64,000 nucleotides of DNA from Campylorhamphus procurvoides (taxonomy: Eukaryota > Chordata > Aves > Passeriformes > Dendrocolaptidae), in NCBI GenBank assembly GCA_013396655.1, contig WBMV01002667.1, positions 522,519 through 586,518 on the forward strand. The letters run 5' to 3'. The notes under the pieces are model-generated. The model searched no databases. It saw nothing but the letters and a program-made list of their open reading frames with translations, and had not been told where the DNA came from. Below, piece by piece: positions 1 to 14,700 of this stretch; position 1 is the stretch's first letter, and each line of letters opens with the position of its first letter. A program made the translations under genes and the position numbers.

Positions 1-3000
1 GGCTCCTGTTTAAACTTCTCATAATTATAAATATGTCAGACAGCCAAATAACATTTAATCAATACCATAGTTAGGGCTCTAAATCTTTGTGAACTTAAAA
101 GTTGCATAAGTGACTTGACCTACAGTGACTGTAAAACTTTGCAGGTCTTTTTTAAGTCAGCTCCTTGACACGAAGGCTAAGGCATGAAAAGTTCTGAAGG
201 GTTTTATTTATTCTTTAAGGTATTTATTTTTTAAAGAAGAAGAAAAATAAGCTCAAATATTGCAGTGGTTCAGCTTGGGTAAACACATTTCTGCTCACGG
301 CTCTCTCAGCTGCATGGCCTCCTCCAAGATGAGGTAACCATCCTTCCCATGAAACCAGGACTGGGGCTTCTCAGAAGTCTCTCTGACCCTATAGAGACTG
401 AAAATAACATCTATCACTTCATCTGCATCCATCCCACTGGAATATGTGCAAGTACCTGCCAGGTCAGTGTCAGGTGCTGCTTTAGGCTGTGCAAATGTTC
501 TGAGGGAACATATGAAAGAAAGACCAGCTATGTGGATCTGAGGGTATTTCTGTACATATAACCTGTGCCAGGTATCTTCCACACAGTTTCTGTTAAGGGG
601 TGAGACAAAGATTTCCATCAAACATCCCTGCTCCACTCAGATCACACATTTATTCCTAACAATGTCATATCATTTGCTGTTTCCTCAGCTTCTTGTTCAT
701 TGTGATCCTCAGCCAGACTTCACCCACCTCACCAGAGACATCCTCCTCCTCCTGCACATTTCTACACTCTGTCACTGGTTTCTACCAAGATCCTTGTTCC
801 TCACTGCCATGCCAAATTTGTTCAGAGTTTAGGCAATATTCCATTTGTTCTTCCCAAGGAGCCAGAGAGGTGGGACAGGTAACACATCCAGATGAGCTGT
901 TTCTTTACTCAGGTCACCCTCAGGCTCCCAGATCTGCTCCTGCTGGAGTCAGAGGCAGCAGCCTGACTCGGCTCAGCAAAGGTAACCTGAGACACTCAAC
1001 TCCTGCCATAAAACCATACAGACTATAAATACCTCTCCATAGTGGAGAGAATTCTTTTTTGACACATTATATAATGGATGCAATATAAAAGTATACTGTG
1101 CTTGGCAGCCTTTCCAAGGCTTCCCTTCGGGAGCTCGGTGCACTGGCTGAGCTTTGATGATTTTTTTCCACTGTATGGCCAAAACTGTATTTAATGGCCA
1201 GACAGGAAGACGACTCTCCTGGGAAAGAACCTGTATTCCTCTTAGAGAGAAGGTAAAGAGACTTAAAGTTTCCAAGTCTTTGAAGTGACCTCAGCACCAT
1301 GAGATCACGGAGGCTTTGCCAAGGCTGAGTTTAGGGAGGTATGTCAGAGGCAGGTTTGCCCAGTTATTGTTTCTCACAGCAAAGTCTATGCCAGGGCAAA
1401 GTTCTGTGCTCACTGGGCAGCTGGTGACCTTCACTGGTGTGTGTCCCCAGAGCATGTGGCTTCTGAATGGACCCAGTGACTCCCCTTGCTCTGCAGCATC
1501 AGAGGAGGTGAGGCAGTAAGAAAGTATGGAGCTTCCTTCTCACTGCTCACATGGCCCTGACCCAAAGCCAGTGAGATCCACACAGAATTAAGAAAAAAAT
1601 TTAACAAGACCTAATTGGAGGGTTCAAAAGAAATGCTGCTGCACCAGGCTCAGCTACAAAGGGTTCAGGCAGGGACTGAAGGAGGGGACAGCTCCAGGCA
1701 CCAGACACACGTGCTCTGGGCAGCAGGAGGTCTGGGCTCCAGATACATCCCAGCCTGGCTGTGCTGCTTCCCACGGCCAAGGCACGTAACCTGCCATTCC
1801 CATTTCTCCAGCTAAACATCAAAAGACACACCTATCTCCGAGTCCTTCTAGCTGTGATTTCTAATGCATGGAGTCTGTCAGTGCCTCTGTTGGCTGCTCC
1901 GTGCATGTTGCTCATCTCTGGACCCCGCTGGGGAGACCAGGCTTGGCCCTGCGTTTCCAGGAGCAGCAATGACAGAGGAGAAGGCTCTGCTACCAGAGTA
2001 AGAAATAGAGGGACAGGCATGGGAAGAGTCAGTTTGACATCCAGATCTTTCACCTGTAAGGCTTAAACTTACTCATCTGAATAGGAAGCTCCAGGAGCTG
2101 CCCTCTTTATTCCAAACAAATCCTAAAACAGCGTCTTTCAAAGTGCTGAGGTATTGACTGGCAGCTGCTCCTTCCAGCCAGCTCCCAGATTTTGGCTGCA
2201 ACAGTCAGAAGCTGAAGTGCCATAAAGGAACTGATGATCTCGTGCAGAAGGGCTGTAATGAAGGGTCAGCTCTGCCCCTCTGTCTGTGCTCAGTCTTCCC
2301 AGGCAGTTGGCAGCTTTTGGGGTGTATGTGACACCAAGGCAATGCCCACCTCTCTTTTGAGGTCACTCACTCAGCTGCCAACACACAACGGGCAGTTCGT
2401 GTCTTACACTGAAAAACTGGCACATCCCTGGGAAAAAATAGTCTTCCCCAAGTCTCTTTGTCTCCATATAATTAAGCTCAATACAACAAAGCACCCAAGG
2501 CAGGGGAGCATTTCAGAAGGTTCTCAAGAGCCACAGTCACATTTATAGCACAAGAAGGTCTGTGTAAAACTATTGATCACTGATCTCATTATTTATATTC
2601 CTCTACAAATGCCTCTCATGTTCCCAGATGTACAATGGGTGTCAAGAGTACGAATTTGGGAAAATAAATGGAAAAAGTTACAGTAGCAAATGGCTTGTTT
2701 ATGCCATAATTGGTATTAGGTAATTAATGGCGGGATGAAACATCACAGTGCTGCTGGAAACAAAAAGCAATGCTGGGTAAAGAGTATTTAATGAGCACGT
2801 TTTATGTCGTCCTCAGCAAGTTTACTGCCAAGCCACAAAAGACATGTATACACACTCCCTTTGTCTGTAATGAAAGGGTCGGGGCTACTCGCTTCTGGGG
2901 AAATTCACAAGTTTGTTTTTTTTAAAAAAAGCATAAGTTTAATGTTTTAAACTGGAAATTTACTTCCTCCAAGAACAAGTTGTTTACAGGGGGACAGGTT

Positions 3001-5708
3001 TGCTGGGCAGAACCAGAGGCAAATCAAACACCTCCCTGCAGAAAGATGGGGTTCAGTGTCCACAGCCACAGGGATCTATTGTACAGCTCCAATACACAGA
3101 TATGCCAAATATTTGACATTCCAAAATCTACACTATTAATGAGGTGAGATCCTGAGCAACCCGGGAAAAAGAAGACGGAAATAATATATTTTTTTGCCAG
3201 AAGTCAGTTCTCTGCTGTGCAATCCAGGGCAGATTCCCAGCCCACATGGAGGGGGATAATGCCTAAATCATTTTAAACCAGAAAAATTACCTGGTCCGCT
3301 GCTTCCCAAAACTCTTTTTCTACATCTGTTTCTCCTATACATTTCAAACACCACCACTCTTTGCTGTACATCAGGAAAGGTCAAACCCAATGCTCTGCTC
3401 GGCAGAGGTGCTGCATTTCCAACCATGGAACGTGTCAGTATGACAGAACAAAAAAATGATGGTGCAGGCATCTCTAGTACTTTTCTTAGAAGGGATCCAG
3501 GTTCTTTTCCCCCCTCCAAGGGCAGTTCCTGGAGGGCTCCTCACCTTCCTCCTCCTCAGGCAGACACAGCCATGAGGCAAGGCCAGCAAAGAGCAAGGTG
3601 GGAACAGCCATGGGAAGTGCTCAGGAAAGGGAATCAGGGCCCTTTTTTTCCTTACAATGAACATCTTTTCTAGTTTTGATAGAAGAAACAACCTTGAAAA
3701 CCATTTCAGAATGGGGTTTGGTGAAGTCTTCTGTCTGGGAAACACAAGCAGGAAGGAATGGACTTCCAAAGACCTGGAAAACGGAGTATTCACAGAACTC
3801 AACAAGTGTCCTACAGGGATGCATCAAGTACAGGAAACCTCACAGAAACCTCAGATTCCTCCTGATGAAGAGCCTGGGTAAACTGTGAACATTTTCCTAA
3901 TTAATTTATCCCTAACTATGCCATGGTCATTCTTATTCCTACTTTTTAACCATTTCTTCAGTTTAAAACCACACATTTTTAGGGAGCATATCCTGTTACA
4001 CCAGAGACCACAAAGTGAAAAGCCATGTCTTCTTCTCACATAAGTACAAAACCATCTCTGGCCTTCTTTCACTTAAATCCTTGGAGTTTTCTGAGGATTC
4101 ATTTTGCAAGTCAAATGTAGAATATAATTTTCTGGGCAAGAAGTTTATCAAGGCAAATCCTAAGTGAATTCCTGAAAAAATGCAAATCCACATACATTAT
4201 TTGTCTTTGCCACACGTGACTGGTCTGGGCTGCACAAGCCCATGACTTATCAGCTAAAGAGCAGCCTGACAACATCTCAGATAGCAGGAAATGGTGGGAA
4301 TTCAAGCTTCTCCCAATGACAATGTACAGTAGAGGAAGCAAAGGACAATTTCCAGCTGGTAAGAAGAGGTATCTTCTAATGACACACATCTGGCATCCAT
4401 CACCTCCACATCTGCAGGGCTGAAATCCAACACGCCTCACACAACACGATGGTGTGCCAAGGAAAGGAACAATATCCCCTGGATTCCCTTTAATAGTTTA
4501 AGACCCTCCCACCCCTTTATGCAGTGCACAGCATTAACCTAGTGAAGGGAGCCCAGCACCCCGCTGGCCACGGCCTTTCTTACAAGGATCTCAGTTATTT
4601 TGGCCCTTTGATCTCTGACAGTCAGATTAGGACCATGAATCACAGAACTGACTGCCATTATCCATGGTTCTGGATAGCTTCTGGCCACAAGAGCTGGTTG
4701 GGACTTCTGGGAATGGTCTAGCCAGCCTTTAAGTAAGCCATTATAGATCTCTAAAGGGAAATAATACCTGTCTTAACCAGCAAACATGGGCTATTCTGCC
4801 TTGTGTATCAGCAGAGCCCATCTTCAGCAAGGTCCCACCTCAAACCAAGGCTGTGACTCTACAAGACTTCTTGGAGAAGCCACGCTTAAAGGCATCTGAG
4901 AAAGGCAAATGCATTTAGTAGGGTGAAAAACACCAAAACCTGCTTCCTCTGCAAACCCACTGGTGGCCACTGATGAGGCTGGACCAGCCAATGACCCACA
5001 CGGCCCCGTGCAAGACTAAATTCAACAGCAATGACAGCGCCCTAAAAACTGCAGCGTGCCAGGCTTTCCAGGACTGTGTTCCAGGATAAATGGAAAGTAA
5101 AACACAAACCATGACTTAAGAGAGCAGCTCAGGGCCAGCAGCCCCAGCGTCTCGCCTGTGAGTCTGCAAGACGCCTACCCTGGAGAAGGAGCTCCCTCAG
5201 CCTCTTGGCACCCCATGCTGGGCTGCCTGCTGCTCCGGTGAGGAAAGGAGGATTTCCAGACCCAGCCATGGGTTTATTTGCATGGAGAGGTAGGAAGACG
5301 GGCAGTTTAATATACATTCACATACAGCAAACCAGAAACACCTGTTCGCTTCCAAAATTGTTTTTTGGCTGGTTTACAGGGACTGAGGGTCTAACAGGTG
5401 CCCCCGTGGCCAGCAGGAGTGTTGAGGGGTTACAGAGGCCCCACAAACCTTGAAGCCTGCAAAGCAAGACTGTCTACACAGTTATATACAGCACATGTGT
5501 CGCTGTCTGCAAGCTGAACCATGAGAAAACGAAGTTCCATAAAATTAAAGCCTGTCTGGGAGGGAACCAGCCATGATGGGACTGCAGAATGTCACCTGGA
5601 CTCTCCACCTAGAGATGCCTCTGCTGAGGAACACTTGGTGTGTGCAGGAGGGAACCAGCCCCAAAGCCAAAACACCACGACTCCAGCCCCAGCACAGCTC
5701 AGCTTCAA

Positions 5709-5757
5709 TGGTCCTCGTGGGTCTCTTCCAGCTCAGGATGTTCTATAATTCTATGAT
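5709..5757 (+). repeat. CR1 LINE 3' tail fragment
   Basis: A short match to the avian CR1 3' end: a GGTCTCTTCCAGCTCAGGAT segment followed by the terminal TTCTATAATTCTATGAT octamer-type repeat. Only the last ~50 bp of the element is recognisable. Confidence 0.75.
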
Positions 5758-6708
5758 AAAGGAGCTACAGAGGCACAGACTCCCTAAGCTAGAGCTTTGA
5801 TCCTAGTGCCACTGATGCAGGCAGATTCCCATTTTCCAAGATAACATATTTCATTTGGATTTTGTAACACACTGAGCAGTAAGAAGTGACTGTAGCAAAT
5901 GCCTTTGCTGGCTGCTGCCACCCTGGATTTCTTTGGGGGGGGTGGGGTTATCAGTAGGAGATTTTGCTTCTTCTCCAGTATCAAACAACCCTTTTTGGGT
6001 CGAGGCTGCCCAGAACATCAAACTCCAGCCCAAGGGAAAAACTCCATTGCACAACAGGAATTCACACGCACTGGAACTTGGATCAAGGATGTATGGAAAG
6101 TGTCCTCCCTTTCTCACATACTTTGCATTGATTAAAACCCTAGAGGGGGGATCCTCTGAGTATCTTCCGAGAAAAAAAAAAAAAGCTATTTGTAGTAACT
6201 GGAATCTCAAAATGTGTTTGTTTCCTCAATTATTACATCAATTATACTGTAGTGCTGAGCCCAGGAGAGGAAATAGACTGAAACGCAACAAACTAAGCAA
6301 AAATTAATACAAAACCTGTTGCTGAGGTGAAGAAAAGAGATTTCAGAGGTTGCTTGAAAGATGTTATCACCTGCTAGAGAACACAGCTTGGAACTGATGC
6401 CTTGGAGAAGGCAGCACTTAAACTAAAAAAATGTTTTCTCCAACCTTTCCAAATCCAGAAATGGAAAGAAAAACATGCCAATGATTTATTACAGACCAGG
6501 CTGTGTGTTTAAGCATAAATTAATTCTAGAAATTCCAAGCAGCTTTGCAGCAATGCTGATCATTCCTGCTTTTGTCCTCACTCTTCATCTCACTCACCAA
6601 ACCACCTCTTTTGGTTGGAACCTGCCCCTTGTGCCCATGGGCCAGTGTGGCTCCCACACCACTGATTTTCAGCAGATCCTCAGAGAACGACAGAAGATTT
6701 GGTGAATG

Positions 6709-6763
6709 GGTGAACTTGGTGATCTTAATGGTCTTTTCCAACCCAAAGGGTTTGATGATTCCA
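6709..6763 (+). repeat. CR1 LINE 3' tail fragment
   Basis: Diverged CR1 3' end in plus orientation: GATCTTAATGGTCTTTTCCA followed by an ACCCAAAGGG stretch and a decayed TGATTCC terminus. The upstream part of the element is not recognisable. Confidence 0.65.
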
Positions 6764-9700
6764 TCACAGTCAGGGAATTAAGCTGCTCTGTGTCATTTCA
6801 CTTATGTGAATCCAATAAAGCCCTTAAGATTTTAGTCTCTTTCATCCACAGTCGTGTTCTCTCTGATATAAGGAAACCAGCAATTGGTGAGGAATTGTGA
6901 TGTCCCTTGGCTACCTGACCAGGGGGATGAGCTCACCCTCTCCAGAAACAATCCAAGAATTCAGCATTAATTGAGTTTACTTGGCATTCGTGTATAAAAT
7001 CCTTCTTATTACCAATTACACGATGGGATCCCAGTGGTCCATTGTGGAGGGCTTTGCACTGCTTGGAAAACAATCCGTTCTCCTCTGTAAATGTCCCTTG
7101 ACTCACCTCTGTGCTCACACTCTGGATTTCGACGGATGGTTTACAGGAAGAAAAAACCTTGGGCAGATTTCACCGCCCTGAAAGCCATAAAACCCCGTGT
7201 TCCCCGCACTCAGCTCTGCGAATCGCTGTGGTTTTTCAGCCACAACCACCCCTGTTTAATTGGTCACAGCTGGCTGCAAACCCCCATGGAAATCCTTCAG
7301 GGAGATTAACCATGGGACCAGCACTGCTGTAACAGAGGAGGCGACCACAGGAGGTGCCAAGAGGTTTCAGTCCTCACTGAAGAGAATGCAGCACTTTGAA
7401 GATGCCATCCACCACTACACACGACTTAGCCCAAGGTACCAATCCCTCAAAACAAAGTAGGGGTTTTGTCTTCTCCAGGAGGCACAATAAGCCATTTACT
7501 TCCAAGTTTTCTTGCCACAGCATATCTTAGCATGACAAATAATAAAGATCTACACGGATGTTTCAAAGCAGTGCAATGTCAGTGAGAAGATTCCTTTCTC
7601 AGTTATTTGCCAAAACTCAGCAGAGGGCTCCAACTCATCCAAAGGACGTGAGATGTATATTTTCCTTCACCCAATATTAATAATCTCTTTTAAATGATCA
7701 TGAAATCCTTAGTTCTTGAGTTCAACCCAAGGAAAGCTTGAAAAGAACAAAGCTAGCTGTATTTTGAATCCACTAAAGCCTTCAGATTTTAGTCTGTTTC
7801 ACCATTATCACGTTCCTTTAAACAAATGGTCAGCAGTTATTTTTGCCTCTGTACATGGCCCATCACTCACCGATGGAGCTGGACAAAGCTGGACAACTCC
7901 ATACATGAGAGTGCACATCCAAAAGGCTGTTTTTGCTGTACTTCAGTTCACCTTTAGAAATACAAATCACATGCACTATGAAGTTATTCATGGAGTAATT
8001 GCCCTGCAGTTACATCCACATTGGAGACTGGAGATGGGGCCGTGTTTGGTGAATGCTGCTGTGTTTGATGAACATCTCAGCGAGGGACACTATACCCTCT
8101 GTTCCTCCAAGATAAAAGCCCCAGGAAACTTCTTTTGCAGGTACAACCCCAGCTGTTCCCCCAGCTCCAGCACATTTTCTCTTTTCTTCCACACTCTCTT
8201 CACAAAAGATGTTTTTTTTAACTGAATGAGCCCCTACATTGCCTTGGCTTGTTTCCTCCCGTGGACCCTTTCAAAGAGCTCGGCACTACCTGTTTGCCAG
8301 CTATTAAATACCGAACGCTTGGCTGATGGACAAGCAGATAGTGCACAACATGGCAGAGCTCTGCACAAACTGCCCTTGTTCCACTGCCTTCCTGAGCCAA
8401 AATGCAAGAAAATCCCAGCAGGAATCTCCTCTGGCCTCGGGCTCCTCTCCCCTCCCAACAGAAGGCTAACCTTGTGAATCAGGGGGCTACTTATAAATAA
8501 AAGTATTCAGACTTCTTGGCTGTTGGAGAAATGCTCTGCTTAATTTAGCCCTGGTATTATGAACCACGGATTGTCTCCAATGAACTGACAGCTGAAGAAC
8601 AATTGCAGTGATTTAATCCCACAAATGGATTTTAAATTGGCCTCATGAACTGCAAACCCAGGAAACATCGAACACAGTATCTTGCTACCATCATTCTGAA
8701 GTCAGCACCGGGGTCCCCTTGGACTGGGGAAGTCACCCAAGTCCAAACAAGGGCTATCACACGTGTCTCTCCATCTCAGAAAGAACATCTGGCTCCTGGA
8801 TCCAGGAAAAGACTACAGGTGCTTTCCTTTGCTTCCCTTCCCATTTTGACTTCCAACCCTTTTGAATGTTTCACAGTCCCATATTTCTCTGGGACGAACT
8901 GCCCCAGCAAACCCCTCTCTCTCAGCCCTAACATACCCAAGGGCTTCCAACTGAACAGCTCGGAGAGATTAGCGGGAGAATTCGGGTCATTAGTCAATCA
9001 AACAGCACCGAGGGCATGTCAAATGCTGTGTAAATGAGGGCAGTGCTATAAAAGAGACAATAACGGTCTCCTGAAGCCATGGGTGACAAAGCCATTTCAG
9101 CTGGCCCCGAAGCACAGACAGTAATCACAGCCCCGCTTGCTGACCTCCCCTTTGTGCCAATCTAGAGGAGATTTGGGCTGGCTGATGCTTCAAAACACAG
9201 ATGGGCTAATTACGAAGGGTCCCAGCTCCCTGGCACAGCAGAGTTCCCACATCAGAGCCCCCAGAGCCTGAGTGTTGCTGAAATGATCCACTCTTCTGGG
9301 AAGGCTCCAGTAAGTGAATGGTGAAGCTGAGCAGCTGATTTCCAGCACAAGATGCAAATAACAACCACCTTCACACCCCATGTCCCACAGCCAGACGGTC
9401 ACTGCCAGCTCCCACACACAGATCTCGCTCTGCTGCCCTCACTTGGGTCCAATGAGTTCACCAACACCAAACCCCAGAGCACTGGGTGGTCTGAGGACCC
9501 TCGGGAAGGCTGGATAGGCTTGGAGCAGAGCCCAGGCTTCCCAACATCCCCTCCCTCCCAGCAATGAGCTGGCACAGAGAGGTCATTTACATCCAAACTC
9601 CCAGAAAGGAGCTCCTAAAAGGAGCCTCAGCCCAAACCTAGAACACTCCATTCACAACCCTTTCATCTACCACCAGGGGTGGAAGATAATAAAGGAGTTC

Positions 9701-11676
9701 AGGACAACCCAGTTGCTTCCTTGGCTCAGGAACAGTCTCTGTGGTCACGGTAATATTGCTCAGCTCAACCTCTACTCTGGTTTGCTGCAAAGCAAAGTCC
9801 ACTGATGGCAGGAAGGCAAGCAGAGGGGAGGAAAGAGATCACTCTCTACACTGACAGCACCTGACAGGATCAAAAAGCCACCAAGATGCAAGAGGAAACA
9901 GAACAGGCATTGAAACCCTGATGCATACACAGAATGTGCTACAGACCTTCCTGCAAGAGCTTGTGCAGCCCCATCCAGGGTTCTGCCTTCACAATAAGGC
10001 GACTCAACAATGAGGGTGCACAAATGTTATCCCTGTCAGCAGCTCAGGAGACCAGGAAGGGCAGCATCACACCCGGGGAGCCGAGCGATGGGGAACCGCT
10101 GGCTCCCCAGCCAGGGTAAACACGGGGCTGCTGCTGCTCGGGGCTGGCCAGCAAAAACATCCCATGCTGAAAGGTCTGATAGGAGTCTGGCCAGGACAGG
10201 GAGCGTCCTGCCTCTAAAACAAACACATCTGTGTTTCTTTCCAGAAAAGAAAGAGTGATACCATTCGGGTCAGACACAGATTTCTTGAAGACAAATGACA
10301 CCATGGAATATCGCTGTGGAGCAGCTTCATTCACACAGGTATTTTCGTGTTCTTTTCAGCAAATAGCCTCGACCTGCTCACATCCAGAGTCACTCCAGTG
10401 CTCCACAGCTCCATTCTGGGGAGCTTTTTTTCCAAGGAGGTACCATAATCTCAAATACCAGCATAGTTCCTTTGATAGGTGACAGATGGGGAAAGAATAA
10501 ATCACTGATAAGGTGGCCTTCCCCAAGGCAGCCTCCAGCCTCCCATCCCATCACAAAAATCCAGCACAAATATTGACTGATGAGCACCAAAGTCAGCCAC
10601 ACAGAGTACTTCTAACAGTACAAGAGAAGATGAGAATCCAGACAAGTAGGTTTCAACCAGAAATAGTCAAGAAAACATATTTACCAAGAAGAATCATCGA
10701 CAAGAGTCAATAAGAAATGAAGGGAAGGATGAGTTTGTGGGTGGGCTCTTCCTGTATCCTCACCTTTCTGCCCTCAGTTCTGACTGGGGGTTCAGGCTTT
10801 GATAAAATGCTCCTCTCCAGCCCTTCTGGGTGGGAAAAGAGCAGCTCCCAAGACTGGTCCAGGACAGCTCCCCTGTCTTCCCACACCTACCTCTGGTTGC
10901 AAAGGAGGATGGAACTACAGGTCTCTGAAGGGACAGACACACAGTCATGAATGGTGAAGAAAAACATCTACTTAATTTGCTGCTATAAATCAGCATCACC
11001 TAAAGATGATGTGAGCAAACTTTACTGCCCTGTACCTTGCAGACTCAGAGGGAAGAGAAGGACAGCTGTGTCTCCCTGCAGCCTGAAGCTCATGTTCTCT
11101 GACCATCTACACAGACCAGGGAACCTTCCAGCTTTTAGAGGTTGTTTGCTATATTATGTCACGTTCCCAAACCAGAACATCTGTGAACTACTAAACATAG
11201 GAAACTCAATAACCTTCAAGAGGGAGTCTGTATATTACACAAAGGTTAATTAAATAAAGCTTAGCAGTCCCAAAATACAGCCTGGCCAAAGATACAACAG
11301 CGTTCCTTTCCAAGGTGGCAGCTCATTGCCACACTGCCCCAGGCCCAGCCTTGCTCCACAGGCTGTGACCCCAGGGTTCCTTTGTTTGACCCAACTTTAA
11401 TCAGCTTCCTTCTCTGATTCCAGCAAATCCCGCTGCGGATGGCAGCCAGGAATAAAGGCCATTGTACAGCACAGAGCTGCATCTCACAGCAAATCACGAT
11501 AAGCACTTCCTTTCCAAACATCCAAGCTCCCCAAACATTACAAAAGCCGAGAGCAGATTATTAGAATTCTGCAGATAAAACAATGGCTAGGATAAAACAT
11601 AAATAAATCAGGGCATCCCTCACTCTTTATCCTCTCCACTTCCAAATCAAAGGAAGAATTTGGCAAGGCTGCTTAC

Positions 11677-11781
11677 CGTGCTGGCAGCGAGGTCCCTGGA
11701 AGCCAGAGGAGCAGTGACAGAGCTGTGAGGATCCCTCTCGGCAGCTTCCACCGTTGAGGCAAACCCTGTAACCACAGGAGG
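11677..11781 (-). CDS. MEGF6: MEGF6 coding exon 4 (first EGF-like repeat)
   Basis: A 105-nt exon with a TTGCAG acceptor and a GTAAGC donor. It encodes a single EGF unit with spacing C-x4-C-x5-C-x7-C-x-C-x8-C, including VCLNGGSC and CHCSSGFQGPRC. It is not a calcium-binding EGF, because there is no D-x-D/N-E before the first cysteine. It leaves with one base (G). Confidence 0.92.
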
Positions 11782-14700
11782 CTGCAAGGAGGAGGGAGAC
11801 GATGATTCCAGCACTCACCAGCAGAAGGGCACATGCACTAACAAAACACCCCATCCCTGGTGACATGCCCACAGCCCCAGAGAACACCTGAACAGTTATA
11901 AAACCATTGCTGAGCCATTTTTGAAAGGTGACAGGCTTTTGGGTTGACAATGCAGTACTCAATTACGCAAAGTCTCAAAATCTAGGAGGAAGGCAAATCC
12001 CTCAGGGAATGTCTAAGGGCTTTTCTTGAAGTGTGGCTAAGTGAGGACTCACAGGAAAACATCACTAGAGCTGCAGGACTGTTGGTGAAATGATGGTTTT
12101 CCAGCCAACAAGTGGATAAAATAGTCATGAAAAGACTCGTGCTGAATTACATCAGATCTTGTGGCAACAAATACAAGCTATTTATTTTGAAATTGGATGG
12201 ATATTTCTAGAACAAACCACTGGGAGCTGCCTTCACCTCTGCACTGGGCTCTCTTAGAGAGCTGGATACCCCAATGTGGTGTCACCTTTGAACGGCCCAG
12301 AGGATGAAATGGAGCTAAACTGTAAGTAAGCCTGAGCAGCCACGTTTCTCTGTTCTCACCCAGCGAAGTGTAAAATGGACACAGAGACAGAGAATGCTCA
12401 ATTAGGCTTCTGAAATCCACCTTTCCAAATCATCTACATAAATCAACAAACAAGGTTATGTTTTTCCAGGGAAACATGTATTTCTCATAACTCATGAAAC
12501 ACAGCCCATGCTTTATATGTCCCACTGGGAAATGCTGATGTCAAAAGGAGAAATGTTGTGAACAGGGATGTTGTCGCATGTGTGGTGCTTTGTCAGAGGG
12601 TAAGGATGCAGAACCAGCAGCCATCTTCCTTTTAAATCCATTTAAAGATTTGGACAATGAAATTTTCTCTCTGTTCACTGATCTGGACATAGCTGCAGTG
12701 CCAGCCAATTTCTCTTTTCATTCTCTCTCCTACACCTGCTCTTTCCCTTTCCCTTTTCATTGAACAAACTGTGACAACCTCCAAGAGTGATGGAACTGTT
12801 GGAATACGTCTCACAAAAGCCATGGCAAACCAGATAAAGGGGAGCAAAGAGCATCATCTGATGATAGAGTGCAAGAGACTTGGTGCTGGTATCTGGTCCT
12901 GCAGCCCCCTGATCAGCCCAGGCTGGACTGTAAAGAGCCCAGGGCTAAGAGAAGCCATGGGGACCAATTTATTCCAGCTGATGCATCCCAGGAAGGAACA
13001 TACTGAAGCCACCAATGGTATCCATGGTCACCAGTGCTCGGGCCACTCAGATCAGTTACCAACTGAACAAAGCTGTGATTAAATTACAACCCCCATATGA
13101 TATGGGACCACCTGGAAACAATTCCAGCAGCACCCGCTGGGTCGAGGGTCCCACACACATGTTGGCTGTGCTGGCTGCAGCTTCTCCCTCCTATCTGCAA
13201 GTTGGGAGCCCCCCTGGTTTCTCTTCCCATTCCAGCTAAAGCTGTAAGTAATTAGTGACAGAAAAAGCAGGTCTGTGATTACACATTTCATTTTGTGTCA
13301 TTATAACTGGCACCCCGCACAGGCTTCAAAAATGGCTCCAAAATTCTTGGCACAAAATACCCCACGCCGGCTCCAAAACACTAATTGTGCACTCAAAGAA
13401 AAAGAGATCAGAGATGGAAACAGTGCAAGGAAGGGGCTGTGGTTTTGGGGCACATTGGCAGGACAGCTTGTGCACACCAGGAGATAAATCTGCAGAGTTA
13501 TCAATTGTCAATGACAACTCAAAACTCTAAGGCATCCACAGGAAATCCAACATGGGAAAGGGCAGGGATTACCTTCAAAAAAGGAACCCAAAGCTGGTGG
13601 GTGTTAACTTGTCACACCTGAAAAATCATTTCCTTACCTACTATACATGGAAATGTAATAACCACAGGACTGAGTTCCCACTATTCTCCTCCCACCATTA
13701 AATCCCCCATACATCAAATATTGGCTCTGTTTATTCCTCAAGGAACACAATTGACTTCCTAATTTCTCCTCTGTGCTAAATCCTTCTCCTGGCTCGCACA
13801 GTGCCTTCCGTCAAGCCTGTGCTGATTGTGGAGGTCTTGTGTTCAGGGAGATTTTGTGATTAGGGATGTTTTGTGAAGGTTTATATGAATGTGCCATTCT
13901 CCAAATGTGCATGTTTTCCCTCAAAACACACTCTCTTGCCAGACAGAGCTACATAACCATTTTAAGGACCTTTATCATTTCTTTACAACCCAGCTGTCAG
14001 AGCACCCAGGGGTCAGGCACAGCCATGGGCACAGGAGCTGTGTCTGAATCACCCAGCTCCAGCTCGCTGCAAGTCCCCCTCTCACCAAGAGCCAAACTCC
14101 CCAAACTTTGCACCTCTGATGCAAATAGAGCTGAAATACTCGAGTCTCAGCTTTGGTTCTTTTAAGGACCTGATGATTTTTCAGATCCCCCCTCCAAAGG
14201 AGAAGATTATTTATAACACAAAGGTAGCATTGAAGCCCAGACACTCATCTCCCTGAGCTAATGAATCCGTGATGAAATGCTGCTTCACAAAGCCAGTTAT
14301 CTTCTCATCTAACGCTTTAGTCGCTTTTCATGGCCACGTATCCTTGGGGACTGCAGTGATCCCGTATCAATCTCGTGCTGGCAGAGCCCTGGAACTTGGG
14401 AAGTTCTTTGCCAAGCATCCTGCTTGGCCGAGCTGTGACGCCTGCACTGCAAATACTTCCCTACACAGTGAGGCAGGGACAACTTCCCATCTCCAGGTGC
14501 GTGCCAAGGCATTCTAGGGCTGCAGTCTCCAGGTTTTCCTAGCTCCAGTCATGGGAGAAGGACTGTCTTCTCTTTCGGTCCTTTCCTTCAGACCTCAGCA
14601 CCATAAGACAGAATGGACTGCATGGCCAAATTGCATAGTGGGGTTTTTTTACCCAAAATCCTTCACCTTAATCACCTAAAAACCAGACTTCTGAGAGGGT

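Larger units (their letters stand above)
1..11676 (-). other. MEGF6 intron 4 (partial), no exon seen
   Basis: Non-coding sequence inside the MEGF6 transcription unit. I looked on the minus strand for the next EGF exon, especially a DVDEC-type calcium-binding repeat with flanking splice sites, and found none. Only two CR1 tail fragments (near 5.7 and 6.7 kb) and short homopolymer runs stand out. The open frames here have no recognisable domains and look like chance. Confidence 0.7.

Noticed and set aside
3371..3805. 144-codon minus-strand open frame in MEGF6 intron 4
   Set aside because: No EGF cysteine spacing, no domain, no matching splice sites. It is interpreted as chance.
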